A stretch of DNA of 64,000 nucleotides from Leptasterias polaris (taxonomy: Eukaryota > Echinodermata > Asteroidea > Forcipulatida > Asteriidae): NCBI GenBank assembly GCA_037783415.1, contig JAZGTN010000059.1, positions 2,046,001-2,110,000 on the forward strand, given 5' to 3'. This document shows positions 10,472 through 23,200 of the stretch, one piece after another. Position 1 is the first letter of the stretch; each line of letters opens with the position of its first letter. Made by a program: the position numbers and the translations under genes. The notes beneath the pieces are model-generated. The model had not been told where the DNA came from and did no database searches. It saw only the letters and a list, made by a program, of their open reading frames with translations.

Positions 10472-13400
10472 ATGAGAGGGTTTTTGCTCACAGCGGCCAG
10501 CTTTGGCCTTACAGCGTCCGTCGTTGGTCATGCTTTCTTCCAGAAGAAACAGTTTTATCCCTCTGTGGTGTACTTAACCAAGTCTAACCCAAGCATGGCG
10601 GTAAGATTTTTAATAAAAACATTCCATATCATTTATTCATTGTGTGTACTGTGTGTATTCTGAATTCTCTACACTCATGACACTGGACTGGCTAGCCCAC
10701 CTTTGTTGGGCTGTTGTTAAAATAAGAGAGCCATAACACAACAGTCCAACAATTTGAGTTGACTGCCCGGCATCCATGTTGTTTGCTAATGCGCATGCAG
10801 GAGGCGGCGTTCAAGCATTGCGCAAAATTTAAGACAGCGCGGTGTGCGCGGAGCCTTTTGCCGAAGACATTGTGTTAGACATTGAAGATTAAGCCCATGT
10901 TCTTAGAATTTGTGTCATGATTTTTGAAAGTGGTAAAAATTGGGCAAATCTGGTGATTAGTCTGTCAACATTGGTCGAAATTGCACGATTTGGCACGAAT
11001 GGTTGAATCTTGTGCACACCGAGTCGTAACCCTCAGCAGGTCTTCGACCTTCGCGTGGAGAGGGTTACGATTATCGCAACTATACCAGTTGCAGTACAGT
11101 AGCACTGCCTGTCCCTGTGTAGTGTGTAGCAGAATTAAGGTAACCGGCCAAAATACCCTTTCCACATGTCGCATTTATTTATGTCACTTAACTGGTGTGG
11201 TGTGGTAATCCTGCTCATTTTTGCTTAGCAGGAAATTGTTAAGCAATATTCTCTGCTTAATTTTTAAGGCTTAAGAATAAGAAGCTTTAGATTTAGAAGC
11301 AGCTCTGATTCTGTATGAATATGATTTATGAAATCGGGCCTGGTTGGACTCTAGCCCCACTTCTTGTGTGGCCAAGCATGCCAAGCTGAACTGAAGCAAG
11401 TAGGGTGCAAACATTTCAATGGTTGCTTTACGAATCCGCTCCGCCCACAGCCCAGCTGGCTGATGACGTCGTGATTTGATTGGCATGATTGAGATCCATT
11501 CAAAATGGCCGCGCTCAGTACACATCGAGGAAAGTAATTCGGAGGAAGTCGCACAATTATTGTTTAAAATATCTTTTTAAAAGGTTATTTGTTTAAGTAT
11601 CCAAAACAACCAGGGCAAGCTAAGACTAAGTGAACACATTTAGCTGGTTTAAACCGCCGACCCGCCCATAGGGAATGCGCTTTAAATTGTTTATCTCTTG
11701 GCTTCACAAAAATGGGCCCCGACGTGTGGCCAATGATTTAGCTTGGCTACACAAGTGGGGCTAGGTTGGACTCCTCCGTTGGTATACAATGTGACAGAGT
11801 CCAGGGCATAAAGCCAAGGTCCCGTACCATTGCAAGCAATTTTTTTAGAAATTTTCATATTTTTACCTGATGGAGGAAGCTGAAGCTTCGTTCACACATT
11901 CCTTGTGTCCCGAACTCCATTGAATGAAACTGGATGGTGGGTTACGATTATCGCAACTAGTACAGTAAATATTGTGTGTTGTATTGAACAAATGTACTGA
12001 TACACAAGTCACAATGAGATTCAGTAATTCTAGCTCAGTTAGTACCTAGTAGCACTCACTGTACTAGTAGCAGCAGACATCCATGGCAGAGACCTTGTCA
12101 TATTCAGCACACAAAAAAAACCCATAAATTTAATATGATTAAATAATGTGTTTTCAACGCAGGTGATTTACATGCAAGCCTTCGTCATGGTGATTTTAAT
12201 GGGCAAACTTTTCAAAAAGGTGTTTTTCGGTCAACTGAGAGCTGCAGAAATGGAGGTGAGTTAATTTCAAATTCATTAACCCTCCTACTGTTAGCAACAT
12301 TTTCAAGTGAATTGACCAACCATTTGAAACCATTCAACTGCCAAAGTTGTGTATGGTGGCACAACTGTGCACAGAACTAACTGTGTACTGTGTACGCATT
12401 CCCTCATGGTATCATATTGCAAAAATGCAAGGCTGGCATAGCTTATCTATCATTCAAAACCACAGTGAATGGTATTGAATGGTCAGACAGCAAGAGGGTT
12501 AAACTTATGCTTTGACAAAATATGAAAACACTGTAGTTGTGGCTACCTCACATATTTTGCCGATATGAAGGAAATACATTTTTATTTATCCTGAAAAAAC
12601 CCAAACATTTATGAGGTTTTTGTTATGTATTTATGAAGAACTCACAATTTGGATGTGTTGACGGAGTCATTGGGCATTTGTGTTGTTGCATTCTTGTCAG
12701 TTTGTAGGCTGCAAAATTGTGCTTCAACCACCAATTTAAATTGTTACCACCTCACTCTGTTCATCAGCCAAGGTAAACACTGAAGTGTGACAGCCATGAA
12801 AAAGTCCAATAATGCTCTTGGACATGTAGGACCAATGTTTCTGTCACCAGATACTGTACTTTTTTGCGATCATTTACTCTAGATACTGATATGGAAAAAG
12901 AAAATATCTAAAAATTGTTAATTTTATTTACATCATCTTTATTGAGGGTAACCTCTGATCAGCACTCGGCATCAGTTTCAAATGTTTTTTTATTGATTTC
13001 TAATCAACGGAATGCCCCTTGAAGCCCTAACCATCCCCAACCAATCAAAATCCAACTGCATGTTTTGTTTGAACCAGTTGGAATGCGGACTGTGAGCTTT
13101 ACATGGGATCAGGTATACAAGCAATAATCACTTCTATACCACCAAAATTTAAGACTAAGACACAATGTACATGTACATTTGTAGGGTCATACTTTGGTAA
13201 AGACCCCAGAAACAAATCTTGTCATTTCTATCCGAAAATTTACTTGTTATAAAGATTGTGATGGTACGTGTACATGTAGTGAGCATCCTGCAAAATTACT
13301 TTGTCTGAAAAGCCCCTGTTATATAAAAGCATTTGTGTCTGAGAAATGGTTGGTGCTTTACATTGACTCGTTTTTCAGATTTCTGAGGGTTGGTGATCGT

Positions 13401-14182
13401 TCGCGAATGCTGCGTCCAGAGATCCGGTTGGTCCCCGCTGTCACCTCGCTTATAATTGATGGATATGACATTCTTGTGAAACAACCGCTTTCAGCTGTTT
13501 TCTCAAAAAGGAAGACACTGTATATATGCTATATAGCTGAAACTTTCACATGTGACTTTTATTGCATTGTATCTTTCTTGATAATTTTGCCTACATGTAT
13601 TAAATGAACCAGCATTTTATTGACAATAAAGCCAAACAATGAAACTACAACAAAGCCTTTCATCCATCCTGCTAATTTCTCTCCTCATACATGTATGTCA
13701 GTGTGCACATAAAACGTTCCCAAAATAAAGTAGTTTTCCTATTCACCAACCCTCTTTTTTACCAGCATGTTACAGAAAACAAAACTATTGTTTTGTTAGG
13801 CCTAATTTGCAATTAAAATACAGGCATGACAGGTCATTTCTTCCACAGGGACCACGGCTCATTAAAATACTTGACTCACTAATTAACACTTGTTTGTGAA
13901 ACAGGTTAATTCCATATTCTGCATAATCATGCATTTTCAAGGTTGACGGGACAGGCGTTGAATTTCTGGAGGTTGTGAATTTATTACTACATGTAAATCT
14001 GACCAGATTCACTGAAGAACTACATACAATTTGTGACAAAACACAATCAGCATCCTTCATCTTCATGCCAATGGAATAAATTACCACCACACAGGTTGCC
14101 TCCAGATGTACATGGTTAATTCAATCAAAACTATTGTTGGAACATTACCATTCTGCCATTAGCAAGGCCCCCGCCTGGTGGT

Positions 14183-14224
<42 letters not shown>

Positions 14225-17200
14225 GACCACTATAAAATTTAGTTTGCAAGTGCCTGCTTGCTTCATCTCATTTCAGGGGTTAATGCAACATCCGAACCAG
14301 AACATCCCTTTTATAGGCACATTATTCTTCCTAATTAAGTCTGATTTTTGATTTGTTTGCCCTTGGAAAAATCTGAAAAAATTGTGATTGAATAGCCTGA
14401 AATGTCTATTAAAGTCTACACCATGTAAACATATAGAGGTCAGCCCTTGTTCTTGATCAAATATTCCTACTTTTTTCCTAGGACCAAATATCACGACTGC
14501 TGTTACAATTTTGTCTTCATTTCTTTGAATGCTAGCACCTGATTGAGCGTTCCTGGTATGCAGTGACAGAAACCTGCTTGGCTTTTACTGTATTCAGAGA
14601 TGACTTCAGTCCGAAATTTGTTGCAATGTTTACATTTTTACTCTTCTTAAAATGTTTCCATTGGCTGGCAGAAGACCGGGTAGATTATGTAAGTATTTAA
14701 TAATTCATCATAGTCTGACAGTTTGCAACACCTGTCTTAAAAAGTGTTTGAACTTTGTAAAATTTCATTTTTCATAGTGAATATCTAGATGGGGTTTTGG
14801 CGTCTGTAGATTGGACACCCTGAAGTGAGATGTCATCTTCCCGATATATTTTATCTTAGGATGTTGACCTTATGAAAGCAGGGCTGCTAACTCTACGTGA
14901 TTATGCAGAAAGTTCCCTGAAAATAAACCAATCTTTCCATGTTCTGATGAACAAATTTGAAAATATCCCTGAGTATTGAAACTTTGTCCCTTTGTACATT
15001 GAATGTAATTCTATGTATCTCCCTGATTGTTTGTTGTTCAACATCTTCCAGATTTCAAAATGCACATGTTGGCATCTCTGATAAAAGTAAGATGTCGATC
15101 TCTGATAAAAGTAAGATGTCGACGCCCCAAGATAATTTATCCTGGGATGATAACACATAAAAATGTTGAAAACAGAAGATAAATTTCCTTGGGAAGACAG
15201 AATGTTACTTTCAGGATGTCGTCATCTCGATATTAAATACATCTGGAATATGACACTCTACTCTCAAGATGTCGTCATCCTGAGATGAATTATCTTGGGA
15301 TGTGGTCGTCTTACGTTTATGATGTCATCATTCTGCAGTAAATTTTGACAGGATCCCAATAAGTTGGATTCCACTTCCAGAGCTCCATATCGAGATTCTT
15401 GCTAACAGCTAACAGTTAACTTTTATTTTTTGTTCTACATATTTTATTCTTTAGATGGAAAGAAGTCCGGTTATATCTTGGTTGTTTCACATTCGTGTGA
15501 TAGGTGAGTGTCAGATACAAAACACTTCAAAATGGGTACACTGGGTATCCTGATTGATACCCTGTTTGGGGGAATATGGTTCAAATCAAGGTAAAGACAT
15601 AACCTAACAGGGGTAGTTTAGGTAACAGCAGGTTTGCAACCCTTGTAGTATTCCAACTTTGAAAAATAAAATAAAATCGCCATTGCTTATTTTTTAAGGT
15701 ACATGTGTAGCTTAATGTTCTGTTGTCAGTTGTACATTTCATCTCTCTTAATTTGATTTGAATTAAAACAAGTATTTTCAGAATAACATAGTTTGAATGT
15801 TTTTAATTTGTTTTTATTACAACAGGTCTTTTAGGTGTACTTGCAGCCTTGGATGTGGCATTTATGAATTACGCCTATCATAGTACGTTAATAAAGGGAG
15901 CTTCTGTGCAGTTAGTGTTTGGGTTTGAGGTGAGATTAAGTCTGAAATTTCAGCCTTGTTTAATATTGTCTTTGAAAAGCTCAGGCCTTAAACTCCTTGG
16001 AGGCAAAGACTTGACCTTAACAAGACATTGTTTTTAGTTAACAGAGTATTTGACAAAGCGTTGAATTTGTTTTTCTTACAGTACGCAATTCTGTTTACCA
16101 TCATTGTCAACATATCATTCAAGTATATACTGCATACAATTGATCTTCAGAGTGAGAACCCATGGGAGAGTAAGGCAGTCTATATGCTCTACACCGACCT
16201 CATTATGAGTAAGTTACAAATAGCTCTCGTTACTTGTTAAATTCTTGTTGAAGTAGGATAGTGTTTCTGTCCTTGTGTTTTATCAAGCTGGTCATCCTCC
16301 ACAATACTTAAGCAGCATTCGGCCTAGACTGACACAGATTGCTGCCAGACTGTGCCAGACACACCACGGCAAAGCCTTTCTTTTTACGAGAAGTGTTCTG
16401 GGTTCTTTAATGTGCGTTATACAACACATGGTACCTATGGCTTTATGTCTTATCCGAAGGACGAAGCAATATTGGTTAAGTGCCTTACTTAAGGACACAA
16501 GTATCAAGACCGGGACTTGAACCCACACGCTGATCAGAAACACCAGAGCTTGAGTCCAGTGCACTTGACGGCTTGGCCACGCAGGCAAAAATGTTTACTG
16601 TTAAACACATTTTTGTGCTTGCTATAGCAGAAAAACATGCATAAGCCAAACTATATTTTATAAATGATCAAGAGGATTGGAAAGCATATGTATGCGTTGA
16701 CAATGGATTTGCAATGTTGTGTAGCTCATCTGCTTGCTAGAACCTTCGGCAAGCTAGCATGCCTTTTGCTTTGCTTTGCTTTGCTTTGCTTGTGGTTAGC
16801 AGTGTTTATATGCAAGAGAAATTCTGCTTATGGCCACTCCAGAAGCAGAGGTGTCTGCAATATCTGCTTACAACCTCCACAACTAATAGAGAGGTGATTT
16901 CCATTGTAAGCATTTTCAACAGTAAAATATCTTTTGTAGTATATTGTCTCTACAATATTAGAATGAAGTTTTCAATGAATAAGTCCTGTTTGATGTTTAT
17001 TTATCTTGAAACTAAACAACCCCAGTTTCATTACTTAAAATTTTTCTGCTAAGCAAAAATTTAGCAGGAAACCAGTCACAAATGACACGGTATTTTGGTT
17101 GGTAACCTTATTCCAGTAAGCATAATTTTGTTGTGCTAAGCTACTTTTTGTGCTTAAAGGTAGGGTCATACATAAATTGATAGGCAAAATTATCAAGAAA

Positions 17201-20200
17201 GATACAATAATTAGTCACCTGTGAAAGTGTCGGCTGAATACAGTGTCTATTTGTTGAGAAACAGCGCCCCCAAAAGAATTTTTTTCAAGAATGTTGAGCC
17301 CATCTTGTTTAGCAAGGTGACAGTGGGTACCAACCGCGTCTCTGGCTGCAGCATTCACAAGCAGACTCCAGGAAAATTTAAATCTTCAAAACTCGTTTGT
17401 AGATTCAAATTTTTTCGACACGCTTTTATTGATTTTTAATTGAATAACTTTGTAAGAGCTTACCACTATTCAGTGTTGTGACTACACTGGTCGGGGCTGG
17501 TCGGCACTAACCAGTTCTAAAAAATCCCGACCGGCTCTCAAGCAATGTTACGACATTGCCGACCGGTATATTTTGCTACTAAATAAGCTTAAAAACTAAG
17601 GAATTCTTCTTACGTAAGTTAACTGAAAACTATCAAAATCAAAAGTGTTGTTAAATCTTGTCCTCGACGATCGCGATTGATCAATTCTTGTTGTGTCATT
17701 TTTATTTCAAGTTGACTGTTTGATGCAGCGATGTTTCCCCTTTCCATGTTAGCAGAAAAAAAAAAAATTCTCACAGCGTCTGATTGCTGCCTTTGAGTAA
17801 AGCATTAGAAAAACCTGGGAACCAGATGATAGTAGAACGTATAGCTCTACGTTACGCATCAGTACACGTAGCCAGACTTCCTCCTTTTGATGCATGTGTT
17901 TTATTTTTTATCTAACTCACCAAGTTGTGAGCACACATGTCGTTCGTTCACGCGGCGGTGTTATTTTTCTTGTCGCTATTGTACGACAGAAACGACGCTC
18001 ATTAGAACCCTCGCTTCACGCCATACCAGTTGTTCACAAATCGTTCTCCACTGTTTCTTCATTATTTTTGTCACATTATGTGTTCACGAGAGAGATATAG
18101 ACAAGAAAATTATTTTCTTACGGAAGTATGAAGAAAGAAAGCGCACATCTTCTGTCCCCATTTTTCTCACTGGGTTTACACGATTCACACGGGTCGACTT
18201 TTTGGTTAAAAAAAAAAGAATTTCCGGCAAAAACCGGAGGAATCACATCCCTGGATTAACTTACCTTATTAAGTTGCAAGAATTTTACACAACTTACATT
18301 TAATAAATAACAAATACTTTATTTGATTAAATTTGACACTCGTCTCATTTCACTTGTCAGCTCCAGATATATGAAGGATTTTAGAATTTGTGGGGTATAA
18401 GCAGGCTGGGTATAACAACTTGATATATGGCTCAACATGTGTACTTCTAATTCAGCAAAATACATTGTGTTGTTAGTGTCTAGAACCCATAAAATATGTA
18501 CTTTTAAGGGTGTAAAATGTAAACATTTTCGGGGCCACCCCCTTTGGACCCCTGATGAACGCCTCGCGCAAGCGCTCGGTACCTCGCATAGCTCGCTCCT
18601 CTGTGAAAATTAACCGGCTCTTAAAAACTTCTGGTCACAACACTGCCACTATTGTCTTCTTTATAACACTGAGGCTTTCGGATAGAAATTACAAAACCCT
18701 TTTTGGGGGGGTCATTACCAAAGTATGACCCTTACCCTTAAGCAGCTTTATGAAATTGGGCCGTGAGTTTTATACTTGTTATCAAGGTAGTCAACTAACG
18801 TTAATTCTTTTCATTGTGCAGGTTTTGTGAAGGTCATGCTTTACACAGTGTTTCTTGCCATTATGATCAAAGTACATACGTTTCCACTCTTTGCCATCCG
18901 ACCAATGTATCTAGCTATGAGGTGAGTAGGACACTGCTGAATCTTGCACAATCTTTCGAATTTCTTTCTGGTTGTTTTTGTACTTTGTACCTTGCCCGCT
19001 CTTTGCTTTTATTCCGCATAATTTTGTCTCTTTTGTTCCCCTCCATTTCTTACTATCCTTCCAATTGTTTTAGTCGTTTCACAAAAACTAGCATTTCAAG
19101 CAACAATTTTTCATGGGAAGTTTTCCACCATGATTATCTTTATACCATGTATGTATTTTATGTTGTGTGTACATTTAAATCTTAATTTTACCCAGTCAGT
19201 TTCCCTTGTGGTTTATTATTTGATATCTGATACAAAAAGTTGCATCCCCTTAAGGTGATCCCCTGGCTGCCGCTTCCCAGGTTGTATCATATACTTTGGT
19301 GTGATCCCTGGCTACACGGCAGTTTGCGGTTGAATGGCTTCTGACTGGCACCCACCGAACAAGGATATTGACAAAATAGGGAGACCGCCAACATAGGGCT
19401 AGATAGCTCAGTTGGTAGAGCGCCGGCACGTTAATCCGGTTCAAATCCCGCTCTTGTCTATTTTTCCTTGTTCAACCCCAAAATCATTTAAAATTTACCC
19501 AGTCAGTTTCCCTTGTTGTTTATTATTTGATACATTTAAATCTGTAAACATTAATTTGTTCAACCTTAGCAATGTTGTGCACATACTTTAACCTACCCCT
19601 GCCAAATACAACCAAATGCGGCAAATGGTAAAAGTTTCTGTATTTTGTCGCAATAGACTGCGTAAGACTGCGTAAGTTTATATGTGAACGCGCGATGATT
19701 ACAAAGGCGTAGAATTGATGCTTAGTGCAGTTTATAAGGGGTGCTGACGCCTCAATGAAAATTGACTGCAATAAAATAGACTGGCAACTGCAAAATTTTG
19801 AGTTCTAATTTTGGTTTTGATTTATCTTTGATCAGGTCATTCAAGAAAGCGGTGAATGATGTGATTATGTCAAGAAGAGCCATTAGAAACATGAACACTC
19901 TGTAAGTATAAGATTCATATTAACTATACCATGTTGGTTTGGTTTATTTTATGGTAAAATTTCAAGAAATAATGGGTTAACAATACACAGGCAAGCTAGA
20001 ATAAAACACTGTACAATATTGGTTGCCTAAAGAGTGCATTGTTGCAGAATAGAATCACAAGGTGAAATCTGGACTATTCCATTTCACAAGGCGAAACCAA
20101 GTGAAATGGAAATGCCAGATTTTAACAAGTGGTTATATTCTGCCACAATGCATGAACGAAATGCATTCATTATTTGTTTTATATAACAAAATAGCAGATC

Positions 20201-23200
20201 TTTTTTTGTCATGAAATTACACAAGAACTACACAATTTCAAGAGATATTTCTGTGAAACATTATATTCTACTTTTATAATATCTTTCCAACGATATTCAT
20301 TTCAGAACAGATGCTTTCTATAGCCCAAACCGCCCAATCTGAATGCATTGTGCCCCTTTATCAGTAATCATTTTGGTTATGCAAAATCACTCCATTCTGA
20401 TTACTCGATGATTTTCTCCATAGTTACCCGGATGCAACACCTGAGGATCTGGCGTCTTCCGACAATGTCTGCATCATCTGTAGAGAAGAGATGGTCACAG
20501 GTTGTAAGAAGCTTCCTTGTAACCACATCTTCCATACCTCTTGTCTGCGCTCCTGGTTCCAGCGCCAGCAGACTTGTCCAACTTGTCGCATGGATGTACT
20601 CAGAGCACCTGTTGTTGTGGTGAGAGGGCAACAGAATCAACAGCAACAGCAGCAACAACAGCAAGGTAAGAACAAACCTGACGACAGACAGACAGTCTGC
20701 ACTTCTTTTCAAACAATATTTTCTAATTTTGATTTTAAAGCGTTTGATAATCACTTGTAAGAAGTTTTTATTTTATGTAGGGCAGAGCTCTGTATTGATT
20801 GAAGGAGGGTTTATACCTAGTCATTTAGTTGGAGAGATTTGTATTGTGTGGTGTAGAATCATCAATTGATTTGTAATTTGTAGTTCAGAAAATGTAGTGT
20901 ACAACTCACCACATGTGGACCTTTGGCATTTTCCTTGTAGTTTTTGTCTTACTGTGCTTGTAACTGTACTATTTATACCATTATCTTGTGAGGATTAAAT
21001 CATTATCAGGACATATGGTACATTGTATTATTAGATGTAATGTTGTGGACATTTATCAAGGCTAGGTCTGCTTTATACCGCAAGAAATGTTAGTCTGGTT
21101 CCGTGCAAACATTGTGGTTGTGAGTTTGTATAATTTCCCAGTATACAATACTTAGGCCTACTTATCTTGACCTTCAAGATGAGAGAACAACAGACGACCT
21201 ACCTCATTCTTCCTCCACCCCCTTAATTGGCATAGGACTAGTGTGTTTATATTGCATTTTGTTTTCCTTCACTTGCTGCAATTGTCAACAATAATATTTT
21301 TATTTCTTTAAATTTGTTTCTGTAAGCCTCCTACTCTTGGTAAAATCTTTTAGGGAGTTGACCAACCTTTTTAAATCGTTTATCTGCGTGGGTTGTGTGT
21401 GGAAGCACAACTGTGCGCAGAACAACAGTTCAAAGAACAACCAGAGTGGATGACATTGAATGGTCAGACAGTAGGAGGGTTGACTGTGTAGTGTGTAGAT
21501 GCATTCACCACATGATATCATAATGAAGGTTGTCATAGATTATCTTTCAATTGATTCATAACCACAATGGATTATATTAAATGGTCAGAGGGTAGGAGGG
21601 TTGGCTGCACATGCATTCACCACATGATATAATATTGCAGGCTGGTATAGTTTATCTGTCATTCAAAATTACAGTGGATGATGTTGAATGGTCACACAGT
21701 AGGAGGGTAACTAAACAAATATAAAACACCTTAATCAGTTAACCACTGTTTGTACTTTACCACCAGGCTTAACCAAGTTAAAAGTTGTATCTTTTATAAC
21801 ATATTATACAGTTATACCATACTTTTGTGGATTTTCTACATTAAAATTGTTTTGTTTTAAAAGGGCATAACATTGCAAAACCTATAGAGTGAACAGTTTG
21901 GCAATGGTTTGTATTTTGTGTATCTGTTGATATTCACAGACCTGTTCTTATTGTATTTCAGCACCTGCTATGATGCCACCATTCCCTGGCTATCCATTCT
22001 GGATGCCACCTTATCAACCTGGAGCCAATTTCCCTCAGCAACAGCAGCTGCAATCTCAACAAGCAGCAGCAGCTGCAGCAGCAGCAGCTGCAGCAGCAGC
22101 TGCAGCGGGTGGACTACCTCAACAACCACCCCAGGGGCAAGGTGCAGCAGCAGCTGTTCCAGGACAGGAAGCTGGTGCTGCTAATACAAGCCCATCAGCC
22201 ACACAACCAGCTGGTTAGTATTACACAACTCTCAGACCCAGAGCTGCCAACTCTCCTTGATTCTGCAGAAAGGTCCCTGAAAATAAAAACTTTCCATATT
22301 CTTATGAACAAATTCGAAAATTTCCCTGATTACAGAGACTTTTTCCCCCATTATGTTGAATGTAAATCCTCCCTGATTGTTGTACAGAATCTACTGATTA
22401 AAAGATGCAAACGATGGCAGCTTAGCAGACCTGTCCAAAATGGATTTGTTATTGAACTTGCAGATTTTCTTTTACTTTCAATATGTTCTTATATTTTCTT
22501 GTGGTAACAGTGTTTTCAGGAGTATATCTGGATGCTAGGAGCCTAAGTCTAAGCTATTGGATTTTTTGGCTATCCTTGGATAATGTTGTGAAATTGTTCT
22601 TTCTTGTTTTCTACTTTTGTTTATTTATTTCCATTGTTATCTTCCTATTACTGTGGCTGTGTTTTTGCCATGTTCTTGAATTTGTCCCCGGGATAAAATC
22701 GTTATAAAAAAGTGCTTCATTCCCTACTTTGTAACATTGCTCAATCAATACATTCTTCTGTCCCCTCCACTAACATGTACCTCCCTTGTTAGTGTTTTAT
22801 AACTCTCTGTATTCTTAATATATACTCTCCTGCAATTTTGTTGTTTTATATTTTTGTATGTGTGTCATTTTTTCTGGTCCTGTTCATGCCATTGGTATCC
22901 TTGAACAAAGACACTGTACCAGAACGGTTTCCCTCTTCAGGTGGGATGTTAAACTGTAGGTCCAGTGTGTTGTGCACATAAAAGAACCAAGTGTATTTAT
23001 CGCTAAGAGAAGGGGTTCACCCCAGTGTTTTCTGGGTTGGTTGGCAGCACATTGTGCCGTATCACCTTGTAAACAAGGTGCTATTTAAATGGGCCTCATC
23101 ATTATGCAAACTTACATTGTGTAGCCTACCTGTCATTCAAATAATAAGTGTTTTGAATATGCTCCTAGATAAAGCACTTACTATATCATTATTAGATTTG

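Noticed and set aside
13194..13607. 137-codon open frame in SYVN1 intron 2 as a gene
   Set aside because: It runs across repeat family R2; the second copy does not preserve the frame, and no motif is recognisable.
17887..18303. 138-codon open frame as a hAT transposase
   Set aside because: It lies inside the element with TIRs but shows no hAT dimerisation or catalytic motif and is low-complexity in parts.
22109..22507. Alternative read-through of SYVN1 exon 10
   Set aside because: The frame differs from the conserved one and runs into dispersed repeat R3; the exon has a proper donor at 22214.
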